Shown in pieces: positions 17,524 to 26,444 of a stretch of 49,802 nucleotides of DNA. The notes beneath the pieces were generated by a model. That model saw only the letters and a program-made list of their open reading frames with translations, was not told the DNA's origin and made no database searches. The number at the start of each line of letters is the position of its first letter. Position 1 is the stretch's first letter. The translations under genes and the position numbers were made by a program. The stretch spans positions 1-49,802 of the forward strand of contig PFXI01000070.1 of NCBI GenBank assembly GCA_002791575.1, given 5' to 3'. This stretch comes from Zetaproteobacteria bacterium CG_4_9_14_3_um_filter_54_145 (GTDB lineage: Bacteria > Pseudomonadota > Zetaproteobacteria > Mariprofundales > Mariprofundaceae).

Positions 17524-18059
17524 TATTTCACCACACGCAGATGGCTGACCTTGCGCTCGCCCGGAGCGTCCGGTGCAGGCGCAGGTTCTTCACCGGTAAC
17601 GGCACCGCCACCACCTTCAATGACGGTCATCGGCGATGGTGCAGCGGCAGGCTCTGCCTCCTGGTCACCGGATGGCTGATCGCTATCATCATCCGGCTGG
17701 TTGCTGCGCACGGCCTGGACCATGCTCTTGATAATTTCCGGTACACTGTCATCCCAGATGATCCCCTGCTCCAGCTCCCCTTCCGGCTGATAGGCAGCCC
17801 AGATAGTATGCATGGGGATGCGGCAGGCGTAAATCTGGCCGGAAAACGAGAAGTCGGAATCCAGACGGTCATCCCTGATATGAATTTGCTGCGGCATGCG
17901 CAGGCTCAGCACCAGACGCAGGGCGGGATCACCCTTCAGGTTATCCGGCAGCACCACATCGTCACCTGTGGCATCGACGACGATGTATATACGCCCGTAA
18001 CGGTTGAAATAGTCGCGTAATTCCTTTGCTTTGGCTGCATCCGCAAAACTCAGACTCAT
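17523..18059 (-). CDS. sspB: ClpXP adaptor SspB
   Basis: 178-residue SspB-type adaptor that delivers ssrA-tagged and other substrates to ClpXP. The folded substrate-binding domain covers about residues 1-115, with VLSLRMPQQIHIRDD and the conserved IYACRIPMHTIWAAY. An acidic, Pro/Ala/Gly-rich flexible linker spans about 118-168. The extreme C-terminus, RKVSHLRVVK, matches the ClpX-binding module of E. coli SspB, which ends in LRVVK, so docking should be conserved. ATG 18059 is preceded by a weak GAG. It heads the operon sspB - DUF2066 - phosphatidyltransferase - hda and lies about 110 bases beyond the end of rnpB on the same strand. Confidence 0.92.
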   Translation of the reverse strand: MSLSFADAAKAKELRDYFNRYGRIYIVVDATGDDVVLPDNLKGDPALRLVLSLRMPQQIHIRDDRLDSDFSFSGQIYACRIPMHTIWAAYQPEGELEQGIIWDDSVPEIIKSMVQAVRSNQPDDDSDQPSGDQEAEPAAAPSPMTVIEGGGGAVTGEEPAPAPDAPGERKVSHLRVVK

Positions 18060-18170
18060 CTCAGGATCTGCCCATCATGGTTGTAGCGACGTGGTTCATG
18101 TATGACTCTATGCAAGGTGATACCCCCGGATGCAGCCCAAGGCTAACGGCAAAGGGCAGGAAGATAAAAT

Positions 18171-18530
<360 letters not shown>

Positions 18531-18724
18531 GCCGCGCAGTGTAGGAACTTTTTCGCATAAACGCACTGAGCAGATTTACCTCAGCCGGCTGCAAACAAAT
18601 TTCCGCTTTGCTAACCGATTGACACAGAGCATCCTAATTCACGAGCAAGCGCATTAACTGACCGCCTTCGGCCAACATTAGCCATGCGTATTCACCATTT
18701 TCGCAGCGACCAGGAGATATCATC

Positions 18725-19125
18725 AAGAGCTATAGCTCTTGTCCTTTCTTTGACGGCAAAGAAATGAAAAGAAAAATCAGCAGGATAGCTGATTTTGGCG
18801 CCTAGAAGGCGGGGTGCGGCCCAGAGGGGCAGGATGGCCCGAATCAAAAACGCCCCGATATTTTGATTAGATGCCTATCGCGCGGAGGGACAGCGCCGCT
18901 TGCTCCCATGCGGGGGCCCAATCTGATTATTTACAGCCTGCAAGCGGGGGATTAAAGGCCTTGGTTTAGACTTTACTCCCCTTTCAGATCTGCTGAATCA
19001 AATAAATTCGGAGGGAGTAGAGCGGCGCAGCCGTGGCCCTTCGAATTTATGCGGATGAAGGAACTCGAAGAGCAGAGCTGTGGGGTGCCATTTCTTTGGT
19101 TCGTTTCTTTGGGCAAGCAAAGAAA
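18725..19125. repeat. Non-coding element with paired TTTCTTTG/CAAAGAAA hairpins
   Basis: The stretch from 18531 to 19209 has no credible gene. It holds a perfect 16-bp palindrome AAGAGCTATAGCTCTT at 18725-18740. Two perfect 8-bp hairpins of the same sequence follow: TTTCTTTG/CAAAGAAA at 18745-18764 and at 19104-19125, about 340 bases apart in direct orientation. The second hairpin follows GGGGTGCCATTTCTTTGG, closely similar to a block at 49493-49507. This looks like a non-autonomous repeat or mobile-element remnant. Confidence 0.6.
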
Positions 19126-19209
19126 TGAACGCAGCAGGGAGCTTTACGGCCTGCATGTTAAAAAATGCTTGCGCTTGCGTCAGCGTCGGCATGACCTATC
19201 GTTGCCGGC

Positions 19210-21276
19210 ATGAAGCCACTGACCATTTCCGACAACCCGCTCATCAAGGGCATCGATAACAATCTGCCGCTGTTTGATCAAATCAGTGCCGAGCATGTGC
19301 TGCCGGCGCTGGAGTATGCGCTCGCTCAGGCACATCAACAGGTGGCGGCGCTGACCGCGATCGAAAACCCGGACTGGCAAACCCTGATGCTGCCGCTGGA
19401 GGGCATGGATGAGATGCTCGGCCGTGTGTGGGGGCCGGTCACCCATCTGAATGCTGTATGTGATTCTGACGAAATGCGCGCTGCCTATCAGCAGGGCGTG
19501 GCGCAAATGTCGGAGTGGCATACGGAGCTGGCACAGAATGAGCTGCTCTATGCCGCCATGCGCAAGGTGCATGCGCGCAGTGATTTCGCCCTGCTCGGGC
19601 GTGAACGCCAGCAGGTGATTGAGCACGCGCTACGCGACTTCCGCCTCTCCGGCGCAGAGCTGGAAGGTGATGCCAGAGCGCGATTCAAGCAGATTATGAT
19701 GCGACTCTCCGAGCTCTCTACCGCCTTCAGTGAGCATGTACTGGATGCAACACATGCCTTCGAGCTGCATCTGACCGATGCCGCCGATATTGCCGGCCTG
19801 CCGGATTCGATTGCGGCGTCGGCGGCCCAGCGGGCGGAACAGGCAGGCAAAAGCGGCTGGCTGGTTACACTGGATGCACCCTCCTATATCCCGTTCATGC
19901 AATATGCTGAAAACAGTGCCCTGCGTCAGCAGCTCTACACGGCCTATGTCACCCGCGCCGCAGAAGGCGAGCTGGATAACAGCCCGCTGATCCATGAGAT
20001 GCTGACACTAAAAGCAGAGGCAGCGACACTGCTCGGGTTCAGCAACTACGGGGAGTACTCGCTGGCGACAAAAATGGCCGGCAGCGTCGATGAAGTAACC
20101 TCTTTTCTGCGTGAGCTGGCGGCAAAATCGCAAACCTTCGCCAGACAGGATGTGGCAGAGCTGAAGGCATTTGCCACGGCCGAGCTTGGCCTGAGCGAGC
20201 TCAATGCCTGGGATATCGGCTTTGTCTCCGAGCGCCTGCGCCTGCAGACATTTGCCGTATCGCAGGAGGAGCTGAAACCCTACTTCCCGGAGCAGAGTGT
20301 TATCGACGGCATGTTCGGTCTGGTTGAAAAGCTCTACGGCATAGTCATCCGCCCCAATGATGCTGTCCCGCGCTGGCACAAGAGTGTGCGTTATTTCGAG
20401 CTGTTTGACGCCGATGATGCACCGATTGCGGCATTCTATCTCGACCCCTATGCGCGGGCCCACAAACGCGGCGGCGCATGGATGGATGAGTGCATCACCC
20501 GCTGGCAGCGACCGGACGGGCAGCTGCAGCTGCCTGTGGCCTATCTGGTATGCAACTTCGATGCGCCGGTTGGTGATAAACCGGCGTTGTGGACGCATGA
20601 TGAGGTAACCACGCTGTTCCACGAGTTCGGTCACGGCCTGCATCATATGCTGACACAGGCGAGCGAGCTGGGTGTATCGGGCATACGCGGCGTGCCGTGG
20701 GATGCTGTCGAGCTGCCCAGCCAGTTTATGGAGAACTTCTGCTGGGAAAAAGAGGTGGTGGATCTGTTCGCCCGCCACTACCAGACAGGCGAAACGATGC
20801 CGGACGCGCTGTTCTCCCGCATGCTGGCGGCCAAAAATTTCCAGACCGGCATGCAGATGCTCAGGCAGGTGGAGTTTTCGCTGTTCGATATGCTGCTGCA
20901 CAGCACATTCAAGCCGGAGGGCACGCAATCCGTCCATGAACTGCTTGAGCAGGTGCGTGATGAGGTGGCTGTGCTCAGGCCGCCTGTCTTCAACCGTTTC
21001 GAAAACAGCTTTTCGCATATTTTTGCCGGCGGCTACGCGGCGGGTTACTACTCCTACAAATGGGCCGAGGTACTCTCAGCCGATGCCTTTGCCGCTTTCG
21101 AGGAGGAGGGGATCCTCAATGCCGCTACCGCCGCACGCTTTCGCGCTCACATACTCTCGGTCGGCGGCAGCGCCGATATCATGGCGGCATTCAGCGCCTT
21201 CCGCGGCCGCAAACCATCGGTCGACGCGCTACTGCGCCACTCGGGCCTGACCGTACAAGGAGATATACATGGATAA
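19210..21276 (+). CDS. prlC: Oligopeptidase A (M3 metallopeptidase)
   Basis: 688-residue cytoplasmic zinc oligopeptidase of the M3 family, close to the length of E. coli OpdA/PrlC. The active site HEFGH is at residues 471-475, within TTLFHEFGHGLHHML. The third ligand Glu follows in WDAVELPSQFMENF. The N-terminus starts with NPLIKGIDNNLPLFDQI, as in OpdA. It clears signal peptides and short peptides, and in E. coli it affects protein export phenotypes. The ribosome binding site before ATG 19210 is weak. Its 3' end overlaps by eight bases a strong ribosome-binding-site-driven small membrane protein gene, and recQ follows, so the three may be one transcript. Confidence 0.95.
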   Translation: MKPLTISDNPLIKGIDNNLPLFDQISAEHVLPALEYALAQAHQQVAALTAIENPDWQTLMLPLEGMDEMLGRVWGPVTHLNAVCDSDEMRAAYQQGVAQMSEWHTELAQNELLYAAMRKVHARSDFALLGRERQQVIEHALRDFRLSGAELEGDARARFKQIMMRLSELSTAFSEHVLDATHAFELHLTDAADIAGLPDSIAASAAQRAEQAGKSGWLVTLDAPSYIPFMQYAENSALRQQLYTAYVTRAAEGELDNSPLIHEMLTLKAEAATLLGFSNYGEYSLATKMAGSVDEVTSFLRELAAKSQTFARQDVAELKAFATAELGLSELNAWDIGFVSERLRLQTFAVSQEELKPYFPEQSVIDGMFGLVEKLYGIVIRPNDAVPRWHKSVRYFELFDADDAPIAAFYLDPYARAHKRGGAWMDECITRWQRPDGQLQLPVAYLVCNFDAPVGDKPALWTHDEVTTLFHEFGHGLHHMLTQASELGVSGIRGVPWDAVELPSQFMENFCWEKEVVDLFARHYQTGETMPDALFSRMLAAKNFQTGMQMLRQVEFSLFDMLLHSTFKPEGTQSVHELLEQVRDEVAVLRPPVFNRFENSFSHIFAGGYAAGYYSYKWAEVLSADAFAAFEEEGILNAATAARFRAHILSVGGSADIMAAFSAFRGRKPSVDALLRHSGLTVQGDIHG

Positions 21277-21436
21277 TCACGTCACCATCACCGATATTAA
21301 AATGCCGTTTTTTTCCATGGTCTTTTTCATGGTCAAATGGGCCATCGCCTCGATTCCGGCATTTATCATCCTGACCTTCATCGGCGGCATTGTCTTTGCC
21401 CTGCTGGGCCACCTGTTCACGCCACAACAGTTCTGA
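21269..21436 (+). CDS. Small membrane protein coupled to prlC
   Basis: 55-residue ORF starting [15 protein letters not shown] and ending HLFTPQQF. A near-ideal ribosome binding site, AAGGAGATATAC, precedes the ATG; it lies inside the last codons of prlC, and the two genes overlap by eight bases. The middle (about residues 25-48) is a single long hydrophobic helix, [19 protein letters not shown], with a Met/Phe-rich amphipathic segment before it. The protein is therefore a one- or two-span inner-membrane protein. I do not recognise a family. The overlap and strong start make it very likely to be real and translated with prlC. recQ begins 20 bases downstream. Confidence 0.75.
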   Translation: MDNHVTITDIKMPFFSMVFFMVKWAIASIPAFIILTFIGGIVFALLGHLFTPQQF

Positions 21437-21455
21437 CGCAGCTGATACAAGCGCA

Positions 21456-23264
21456 ATGAAACAGGCCCGCCACATCCTGAAAACGATTTTCGGCTATGAT
21501 GATTTCCGTCATCATCAGGCCGATATTATCGATGCGCTGATTCAGGGGCAGGATGTGCTGACGCTGATGCCTACCGGTGGCGGCAAATCGATCTGTTACC
21601 AGATTCCCGCCCTGATACGCAGCGGTACAGCGATTGTTGTCTCGCCGCTGATTGCGCTGATGCAGGATCAGGTGGACGCGCTGAAACAGCTGGGCGTGAA
21701 GGCCGCCTTCCTCAACTCCACCCAGCATGCGGGTGAGCAGCGCGAGGTTGAAGAGGAGCTACGCAGCGGTGAGCTGGATCTGCTCTATATGGCTCCCGAG
21801 CGGCTGCTCAACGGCCAGATGTTACAGATGCTGGATCGCTGCCAGATCTCTCTCTTCGCCATTGATGAGGCGCACTGCGTATCGCAGTGGGGCCACGACT
21901 TCCGCAAGGAGTATCAGCAGCTCTCTATGCTGCATGAGCGCTACCCGGATGTGCCGCGCATTGCGCTCACCGCCACGGCCGATGCCCGTACGCGCGGCGA
22001 GATTATCGAGCAACTGGCACTACAGCAGGCGATGGTCTTTGTGAACAGCTTTGATCGCCCCAATATCCACTATGCAATCAGTGAGGCCGGTAACGGGCGC
22101 GAGGCGCTGTGGCGCTTTCTCTCGCAGCAGCACCCCGAAGATACCGGTATCGTCTACTGTCTGAGCCGCAAGAATGTCGAGGCCACGGCCGAGTGGCTGA
22201 ATGCAAAAGGGCGCATTGCACTGCCCTACCATGCGGGTCTTGCCCAGGATGTCCGCAGCCGCAACCAGCAGCGTTTTCTGCGCGAGGACGGGCTGATTAT
22301 TGTCGCCACGATCGCCTTCGGCATGGGTATCGACAAGCCGGATGTGCGTTTTGTCGCGCACATGAACCTGCCGAAAAATATCGAATCCTATTATCAGGAG
22401 ACCGGGCGCGCAGGACGCGACGGCATGGCCTCCGATGCATGGATGAGCTATGGCTTGCAGGATGTGATCAACCTGCGCCTGTTTATCGACAAGAGCGATG
22501 CTGAAGAGCAGTTCAAGCGGGTGATGCTGCAGAAGACCGATGCGATGCTGGGCCTGTGCGAGCTAACCCGCTGCCGCCGACAGGCGCTGCTGGCCTATTT
22601 CGATGAAGCCATGAGTGAGCCCTGCGGCAACTGCGATAACTGCATCAATCCACCGCAGACATGGGATGCCACCATTGCCGCCCAGAAGGTGCTCTCCTGC
22701 GTCTACCGCACCGACCAGCGCTTCGGCGCACAATATGTCATTGATATCCTGACCGGCAAAAGCAACGAGCGCATGGCAAGAAATGGCCACGACAAGCTCT
22801 CCACATTTGCCATCGGCGCCGAGCACAGCGGCCCGGAGTGGCGCGGCATCTTCCGCCAGCTGATTGCGCACGGCTACCTGGTTGCCGATACGGAAGGTTA
22901 CGGCGTACTCAAACTGACACCGAAGGCGTGGCCGCTACTCAAACGCGACTGCAGCGAGAGTGTGCAGTTGCGCCAATTAAGCAAACCCGCAGCAAGCCGG
23001 CAAAAAAAGACAAAGTTTACCGCCGCCTCAAACCTCACAGATGTGGAACAGACGCTGTTCGAGGCACTGCGCACCCTGCGCGCACGTCTGGCCAAGGAGC
23101 AGAACGTACCGCCCTATGTCATTTTTTCTGACAAGACGCTCTCCGCCATGGCCGTCGCCCAACCGCAAACACCCGGCCAGCTGCTGGATGTCTCCGGCGT
23201 AGGTGAAGCGAAGCTTGCCCGCTACGGCGATGCTTTTCTGGGAGAGATCACCGCTTCAGCCTGA
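21456..23264 (+). CDS. recQ: ATP-dependent DNA helicase RecQ
   Basis: 602-residue 3'-5' helicase of the RecF recombination and replication-repair pathway, similar in length to E. coli RecQ (609). Domain order is: helicase core with [11 protein letters not shown] (Walker A), [14 protein letters not shown] (motif II plus the aromatic-rich loop), TATAD and [10 protein letters not shown] (motif VI). The zinc-binding RQC follows, with Cys in [10 protein letters not shown] and EPCGNCDNC, then a winged helix and a C-terminal HRDC domain (ending [15 protein letters not shown]). ATG 21456 gives the canonical start; an in-frame ATG at 21390 would overlap the upstream small gene. It is convergent with the Trypco1 gene, 23 bases away. 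Confidence 0.95.
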   Translation: MKQARHILKTIFGYDDFRHHQADIIDALIQGQDVLTLMPTGGGKSICYQIPALIRSGTAIVVSPLIALMQDQVDALKQLGVKAAFLNSTQHAGEQREVEEELRSGELDLLYMAPERLLNGQMLQMLDRCQISLFAIDEAHCVSQWGHDFRKEYQQLSMLHERYPDVPRIALTATADARTRGEIIEQLALQQAMVFVNSFDRPNIHYAISEAGNGREALWRFLSQQHPEDTGIVYCLSRKNVEATAEWLNAKGRIALPYHAGLAQDVRSRNQQRFLREDGLIIVATIAFGMGIDKPDVRFVAHMNLPKNIESYYQETGRAGRDGMASDAWMSYGLQDVINLRLFIDKSDAEEQFKRVMLQKTDAMLGLCELTRCRRQALLAYFDEAMSEPCGNCDNCINPPQTWDATIAAQKVLSCVYRTDQRFGAQYVIDILTGKSNERMARNGHDKLSTFAIGAEHSGPEWRGIFRQLIAHGYLVADTEGYGVLKLTPKAWPLLKRDCSESVQLRQLSKPAASRQKKTKFTAASNLTDVEQTLFEALRTLRARLAKEQNVPPYVIFSDKTLSAMAVAQPQTPGQLLDVSGVGEAKLARYGDAFLGEITASA

Positions 23265-23287
23265 TCCGGCGCGTCGTCTTCGGCACT

Positions 23288-23677
23288 TCATGCAGCGGGT
23301 CTGGCAGACTCTCTTTTGATCTTGACCTTGATGGCCGCCTCAATTCCCACCTCCATCCTGCCAATCAGGGCAATGCCGCCACTGCCATTTACCCCCATAT
23401 TCAGCTCGATCTCATCAATGCAGTAGCCATCTGCCGACTGCGGCAGCCCATCCATCACCTGCTGGAAATCACTTAACACCTGCTTTAAATTGTCTGCCAG
23501 TTCGGTCATATCAACCTGATAGGAGCGCAGTGTTTCAATGGTAGTGCTGGCCATTGCTTGGCGGGTGAACGGCGCATCGGCCGCATTGCCGGGCATTGTC
23601 TCTTCAGCGATTTTGACCCCGCTGACCGGTGTCGCAAACCGGGCCGGCGCCCAGATTTCAATTTTTGATGAAGCCAT
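23288..23677 (-). CDS. Trypco1 (CU044_2847-like) domain protein
   Basis: 129-residue protein. The C-terminal half reads DEIELNMGVNGSGGIALIG followed by EVGIEAAIKVKIK. It matches the trypsin-co-occurring domain 1 pattern of an acidic strand, a Gly-rich turn and a final amphipathic strand. A helix at about 50-80 (ELADNLKQVLSDFQQVMD) precedes it, as in the family. Trypco domains are small, non-enzymatic and found beside proteases and effectors in bacterial conflict systems; their role is not established. AGGAGG lies seven bases before ATG 23677. It is the last gene of the lipoprotein - coiled coil - membrane protein - patatin operon, 44 bases after the patatin stop. The family call is from pattern recognition only. 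Confidence 0.7.
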   Translation of the reverse strand: MASSKIEIWAPARFATPVSGVKIAEETMPGNAADAPFTRQAMASTTIETLRSYQVDMTELADNLKQVLSDFQQVMDGLPQSADGYCIDEIELNMGVNGSGGIALIGRMEVGIEAAIKVKIKRESARPAA

Positions 23678-23721
23678 CTGACCCCTCCTTCTCTACCGGA
23701 CTGGCGGCTGTGACTGCAGCT

Positions 23722-24762
23722 TCAATCGATATCGGGATGATTTTTCGCCGGATCTTCGGCCGTATCTTCAAACCAGCCAAAATAGTGCCGGGCACCGGCC
23801 TCGCCGGATGCGGCAAGTGCTGCCTTCCTTTCGTCGGTCAGATCAAAGTCGGTCGTTTTTACCCCCAGCGTGTCGACATAGACGGTACGGTGCCAGTCGT
23901 CGCTATGCAGGTGCTGGTTCTGCTGACTCTCCATAATCGTCGTTATCAGACCCCATGCATAATCAAACAGATCATCCACCTTGTGGTGTTCAGGCTCTGC
24001 ACCATCGCGAAACACAGCGATCTCTTTGCCCGAATCCAGCCTAAAGCCCAGCGTCTGCTTGTTATAGAGATAGGGGCTGACCACCACCCCTTCTGCAGCA
24101 AGCGCCTCGTTATGTTCGCTATAATAGCCCGTAGCCCGACTGTGCCTGGCCAGCAGTGAAGCATCGATATATTTCTGCCGGTCAAACAGCTTGACCGGAT
24201 AGTTATTCAGCACACCACCATCAACAAAGCAGTCACCCCGCACATCCCTGACCGAGGTAAAAAACAGCGGGATCGACATGGAAATTCGCGCAGCATCAGC
24301 CACGCGGGTACGCGGCGTATGCTCGGCGGAGAACACTTCCGCAAAACGGGTCGAGAGATTTGTCCCCACCAGATAGAGATCCAGGCAACCGCGCCCCTTC
24401 AGCTCGGCAAAAGTTGCATTCGGGTTGCCCAGCTTTCGCACAATCAACTTACCGATCCACGCCCTGAAAAAATCACCTTTGTACCAGCCGAACTTGCGCG
24501 TCAGCCGCTTGGTATCCCGGATCACGCCCCAGTCGTCATCCATAAAATTATTAAAGTTCAACTCCGACAACACCTCGGCTGTCTCTTCCGGCGTATAGCC
24601 TAGACTCAGCAGGATGGCATTGATGGCACCGGCCGATGTGCCGGCCACCCGCTCGACCTGATCAAGCACCCCCTTCTCCTGGAGTACCTTCAGTGCACCT
24701 ACATAGGCGATGCCTTTCACTCCCCCGCCTTCAAATACCAAATTCCTGAATGGATAGATCAT
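23722..24762 (-). CDS. Patatin-like phospholipase
   Basis: 346-residue cytosolic acyl hydrolase. The oxyanion loop EGGGVKG is at residues 11-17, the nucleophile elbow GTSAG places Ser43, and the dyad partner Asp181 is in VDGGVLNNYP. The catalytic machinery is complete, so it should cleave phospholipid or other acyl esters. The sequence after the dyad (about 195-346) is a specific C-terminal extension rich in charged and aromatic residues. There is no signal peptide. ATG 24762 has GGAGG five bases upstream; an in-frame GTG at 24768 sits within that site. Its neighbours are a seven-helix membrane protein upstream and a Trypco1 protein downstream. Stand-alone patatins of this size act as membrane-damaging effectors in some defence systems. 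Confidence 0.9.
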   Translation of the reverse strand: MIYPFRNLVFEGGGVKGIAYVGALKVLQEKGVLDQVERVAGTSAGAINAILLSLGYTPEETAEVLSELNFNNFMDDDWGVIRDTKRLTRKFGWYKGDFFRAWIGKLIVRKLGNPNATFAELKGRGCLDLYLVGTNLSTRFAEVFSAEHTPRTRVADAARISMSIPLFFTSVRDVRGDCFVDGGVLNNYPVKLFDRQKYIDASLLARHSRATGYYSEHNEALAAEGVVVSPYLYNKQTLGFRLDSGKEIAVFRDGAEPEHHKVDDLFDYAWGLITTIMESQQNQHLHSDDWHRTVYVDTLGVKTTDFDLTDERKAALAASGEAGARHYFGWFEDTAEDPAKNHPDID

Positions 24763-24824
24763 CACCACCTCCGTTACCCTGCTGCTTCATCGCGGCCAGA
24801 GCCGACCAGACCTGCGGGCCGGCA

Positions 24825-26048
24825 CTACACAATCTCTTTAATAATTTTGACTCCCAGAAAAGCACTGGCCAGGGCAAACGCAACAATAATGCCCAACTTG
24901 GAAGACCAGTTCCGATCCAGCGGCCAGAGCCGCTGTTCGTGATATTTTGTTGGATCCAGCGACTTATCCGTTACCAGGCGCTGCCAGACCGCCGGCAAGT
25001 GCGCCTGACGGGCGGTAATATTCGCAATCATCGGTGTCAGCAGCAGAATCGGTATCCATACCGAGATCAGCTCCTGCCCCTTGCTGGGATCATCCGGATT
25101 GATCTGGCTTAGCCTGGATGCAATCGGTGCAATCAGCGCCAGCGAGAGCACCCAGTAGATATTGTTCAGCACCTGATTCCAGTGTTCCAGGCCGAACTCC
25201 TTGAGTGGTGACTGCGAATCCAGCTCAATGGTCAGCTGATGACTGCGCGAATAGGGCAGATGGTTAAACAGTGCAAACAGCAAGGGGTAGAGAATAAGCT
25301 GAAACAGTACCCATGCACCGATAAAGACAAGTGCAAACTGCTCGCCATAGAGCAGGTTTTTCAGCAGCAGCTGACTGGTGGGTGGATTAACAAACTGCAT
25401 GGTCGTCGCGGCCTGCGCGATGCGTGTATCTGAAGTATTCCCGGCTGTGTCGGATGCCGCAGGCTTCAGGCAGACCGACGTGTCGCTGTGCTTTTTCGCC
25501 CACGCATCAAACAGCCATTTGACAAAAAAATCGGCGTTGTCACAGGCATACTCCATCTGCTCGTTGTAACCAGCCACTGCTTCTCCATCCTGTTGGGGCT
25601 GCTGATATACCGCATTAATCTGTTTCATATCCTGAGACATCAGGAGTAGTGGCAGCAACAGCGCCAAAGGCAAGCAGAAAACCAGGCGCCAGCGCCTGAT
25701 GTAATCCACCAACTCCCCTGCCTCCGCAGGTGATAGCCTGAGCCCCTTCTTTTTCAGCACACCGGTATCGTTCAGGCTTTTCCAGGCATGCAGGAAGCTG
25801 TAACCAGACCAGTGCAGTAGCGGAAGCGTCGCCACAAAAAACAGCGGGTAGCCCCACCAGTTAAACTTCTCGCCATAGCTCAGGTAGTCAACCCCGGCAG
25901 CAGTCACCTCATCAAAGAGATCATATTTAAACGCCAGCGCCAGACAGCACAGAGAGTATGGCAGCAGCACGCCGATGACCAGCCGGGTTTCCGGTGTGGC
26001 ATTCCGCCAAAATCCACAGCATTTCTCCTTCAGATAGCCGGCATTCAT
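24825..26048 (-). CDS. Polytopic membrane protein, unknown family
   Basis: 407 residues with about seven hydrophobic helices, near 23-41, 63-85, 119-137, 236-262, 291-310, 327-343 and 385-405. A large non-membrane loop (about 138-235) between helices 3 and 4 contains two Cys (EYACDNADFF and SVCLKPAAS) and could be a periplasmic sensor. I do not recognise the family. Its ATG overlaps the stop of the upstream coiled-coil gene (ATGA), so the two are translationally coupled and probably made in fixed ratio. The patatin gene follows after 62 bases on the same strand. A membrane sensor or anchor for the phospholipase is an inference from context. Confidence 0.75.
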   Translation of the reverse strand: MNAGYLKEKCCGFWRNATPETRLVIGVLLPYSLCCLALAFKYDLFDEVTAAGVDYLSYGEKFNWWGYPLFFVATLPLLHWSGYSFLHAWKSLNDTGVLKKKGLRLSPAEAGELVDYIRRWRLVFCLPLALLLPLLLMSQDMKQINAVYQQPQQDGEAVAGYNEQMEYACDNADFFVKWLFDAWAKKHSDTSVCLKPAASDTAGNTSDTRIAQAATTMQFVNPPTSQLLLKNLLYGEQFALVFIGAWVLFQLILYPLLFALFNHLPYSRSHQLTIELDSQSPLKEFGLEHWNQVLNNIYWVLSLALIAPIASRLSQINPDDPSKGQELISVWIPILLLTPMIANITARQAHLPAVWQRLVTDKSLDPTKYHEQRLWPLDRNWSSKLGIIVAFALASAFLGVKIIKEIV

Positions 26049-26431
26049 GATCCGGAAACCAAACGGGCAAGCTCGTCGAGCTTATCCGACAGGGCTTTGG
26101 CATCATCCAGATATTTTCCTGCCCCCTGCAGCTTGGTTCGCAAGCCGGAGATAGCCTTCTTAATCTTGCCCAAGCTCTGATTGACCGCCTCTCCGTTTGC
26201 TGTTGCACGGGCCACCTCATCAACGAGCTTCTGAAGCTTCTCATTATTTGCAATAAACTGCTGCTGAAACAGCTTATATTCCAAATCATCCAGCTCATCC
26301 CAGAGGTCGCGAAAATGATCCTCCTGGTCATTTAAACCCTTAAGGCCGGCCTCTGTCCTGAGACGACTTGCCTCACTCTTCAATGCTGTGATCTCACCCT
26401 GTAGCTCACTCATTGTATTGTTAACATTCAT
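26045..26431 (-). CDS. Soluble coiled-coil protein, unknown function
   Basis: 128 residues, almost entirely predicted helix with heptad patterns (MSELQGEITALKSEASRLR, then ELDDLEYKLFQQQFIANN and SLGKIKKAISGLRTKL). It has no signal peptide, no hydrophobic helix and no catalytic motif. ATG 26431 has GGAGGAAACC directly upstream, an ideal start; an earlier in-frame ATG at 26455 overlaps the stop region of the preceding lipoprotein gene. Its stop overlaps the start of the membrane protein gene by four bases. It is probably a structural or signalling partner of the coiled-coil lipoprotein encoded just upstream; both share long charged helices. No similarity to named families is recognised. Confidence 0.75.
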   Translation of the reverse strand: MNVNNTMSELQGEITALKSEASRLRTEAGLKGLNDQEDHFRDLWDELDDLEYKLFQQQFIANNEKLQKLVDEVARATANGEAVNQSLGKIKKAISGLRTKLQGAGKYLDDAKALSDKLDELARLVSGS

Positions 26432-26444
26432 GGTTTCCTCCAGA

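Noticed and set aside
20008-21018. Minus-strand open frame of 336 codons opposite prlC
   Set aside because: Antisense of a well-conserved metallopeptidase that includes HEFGH.
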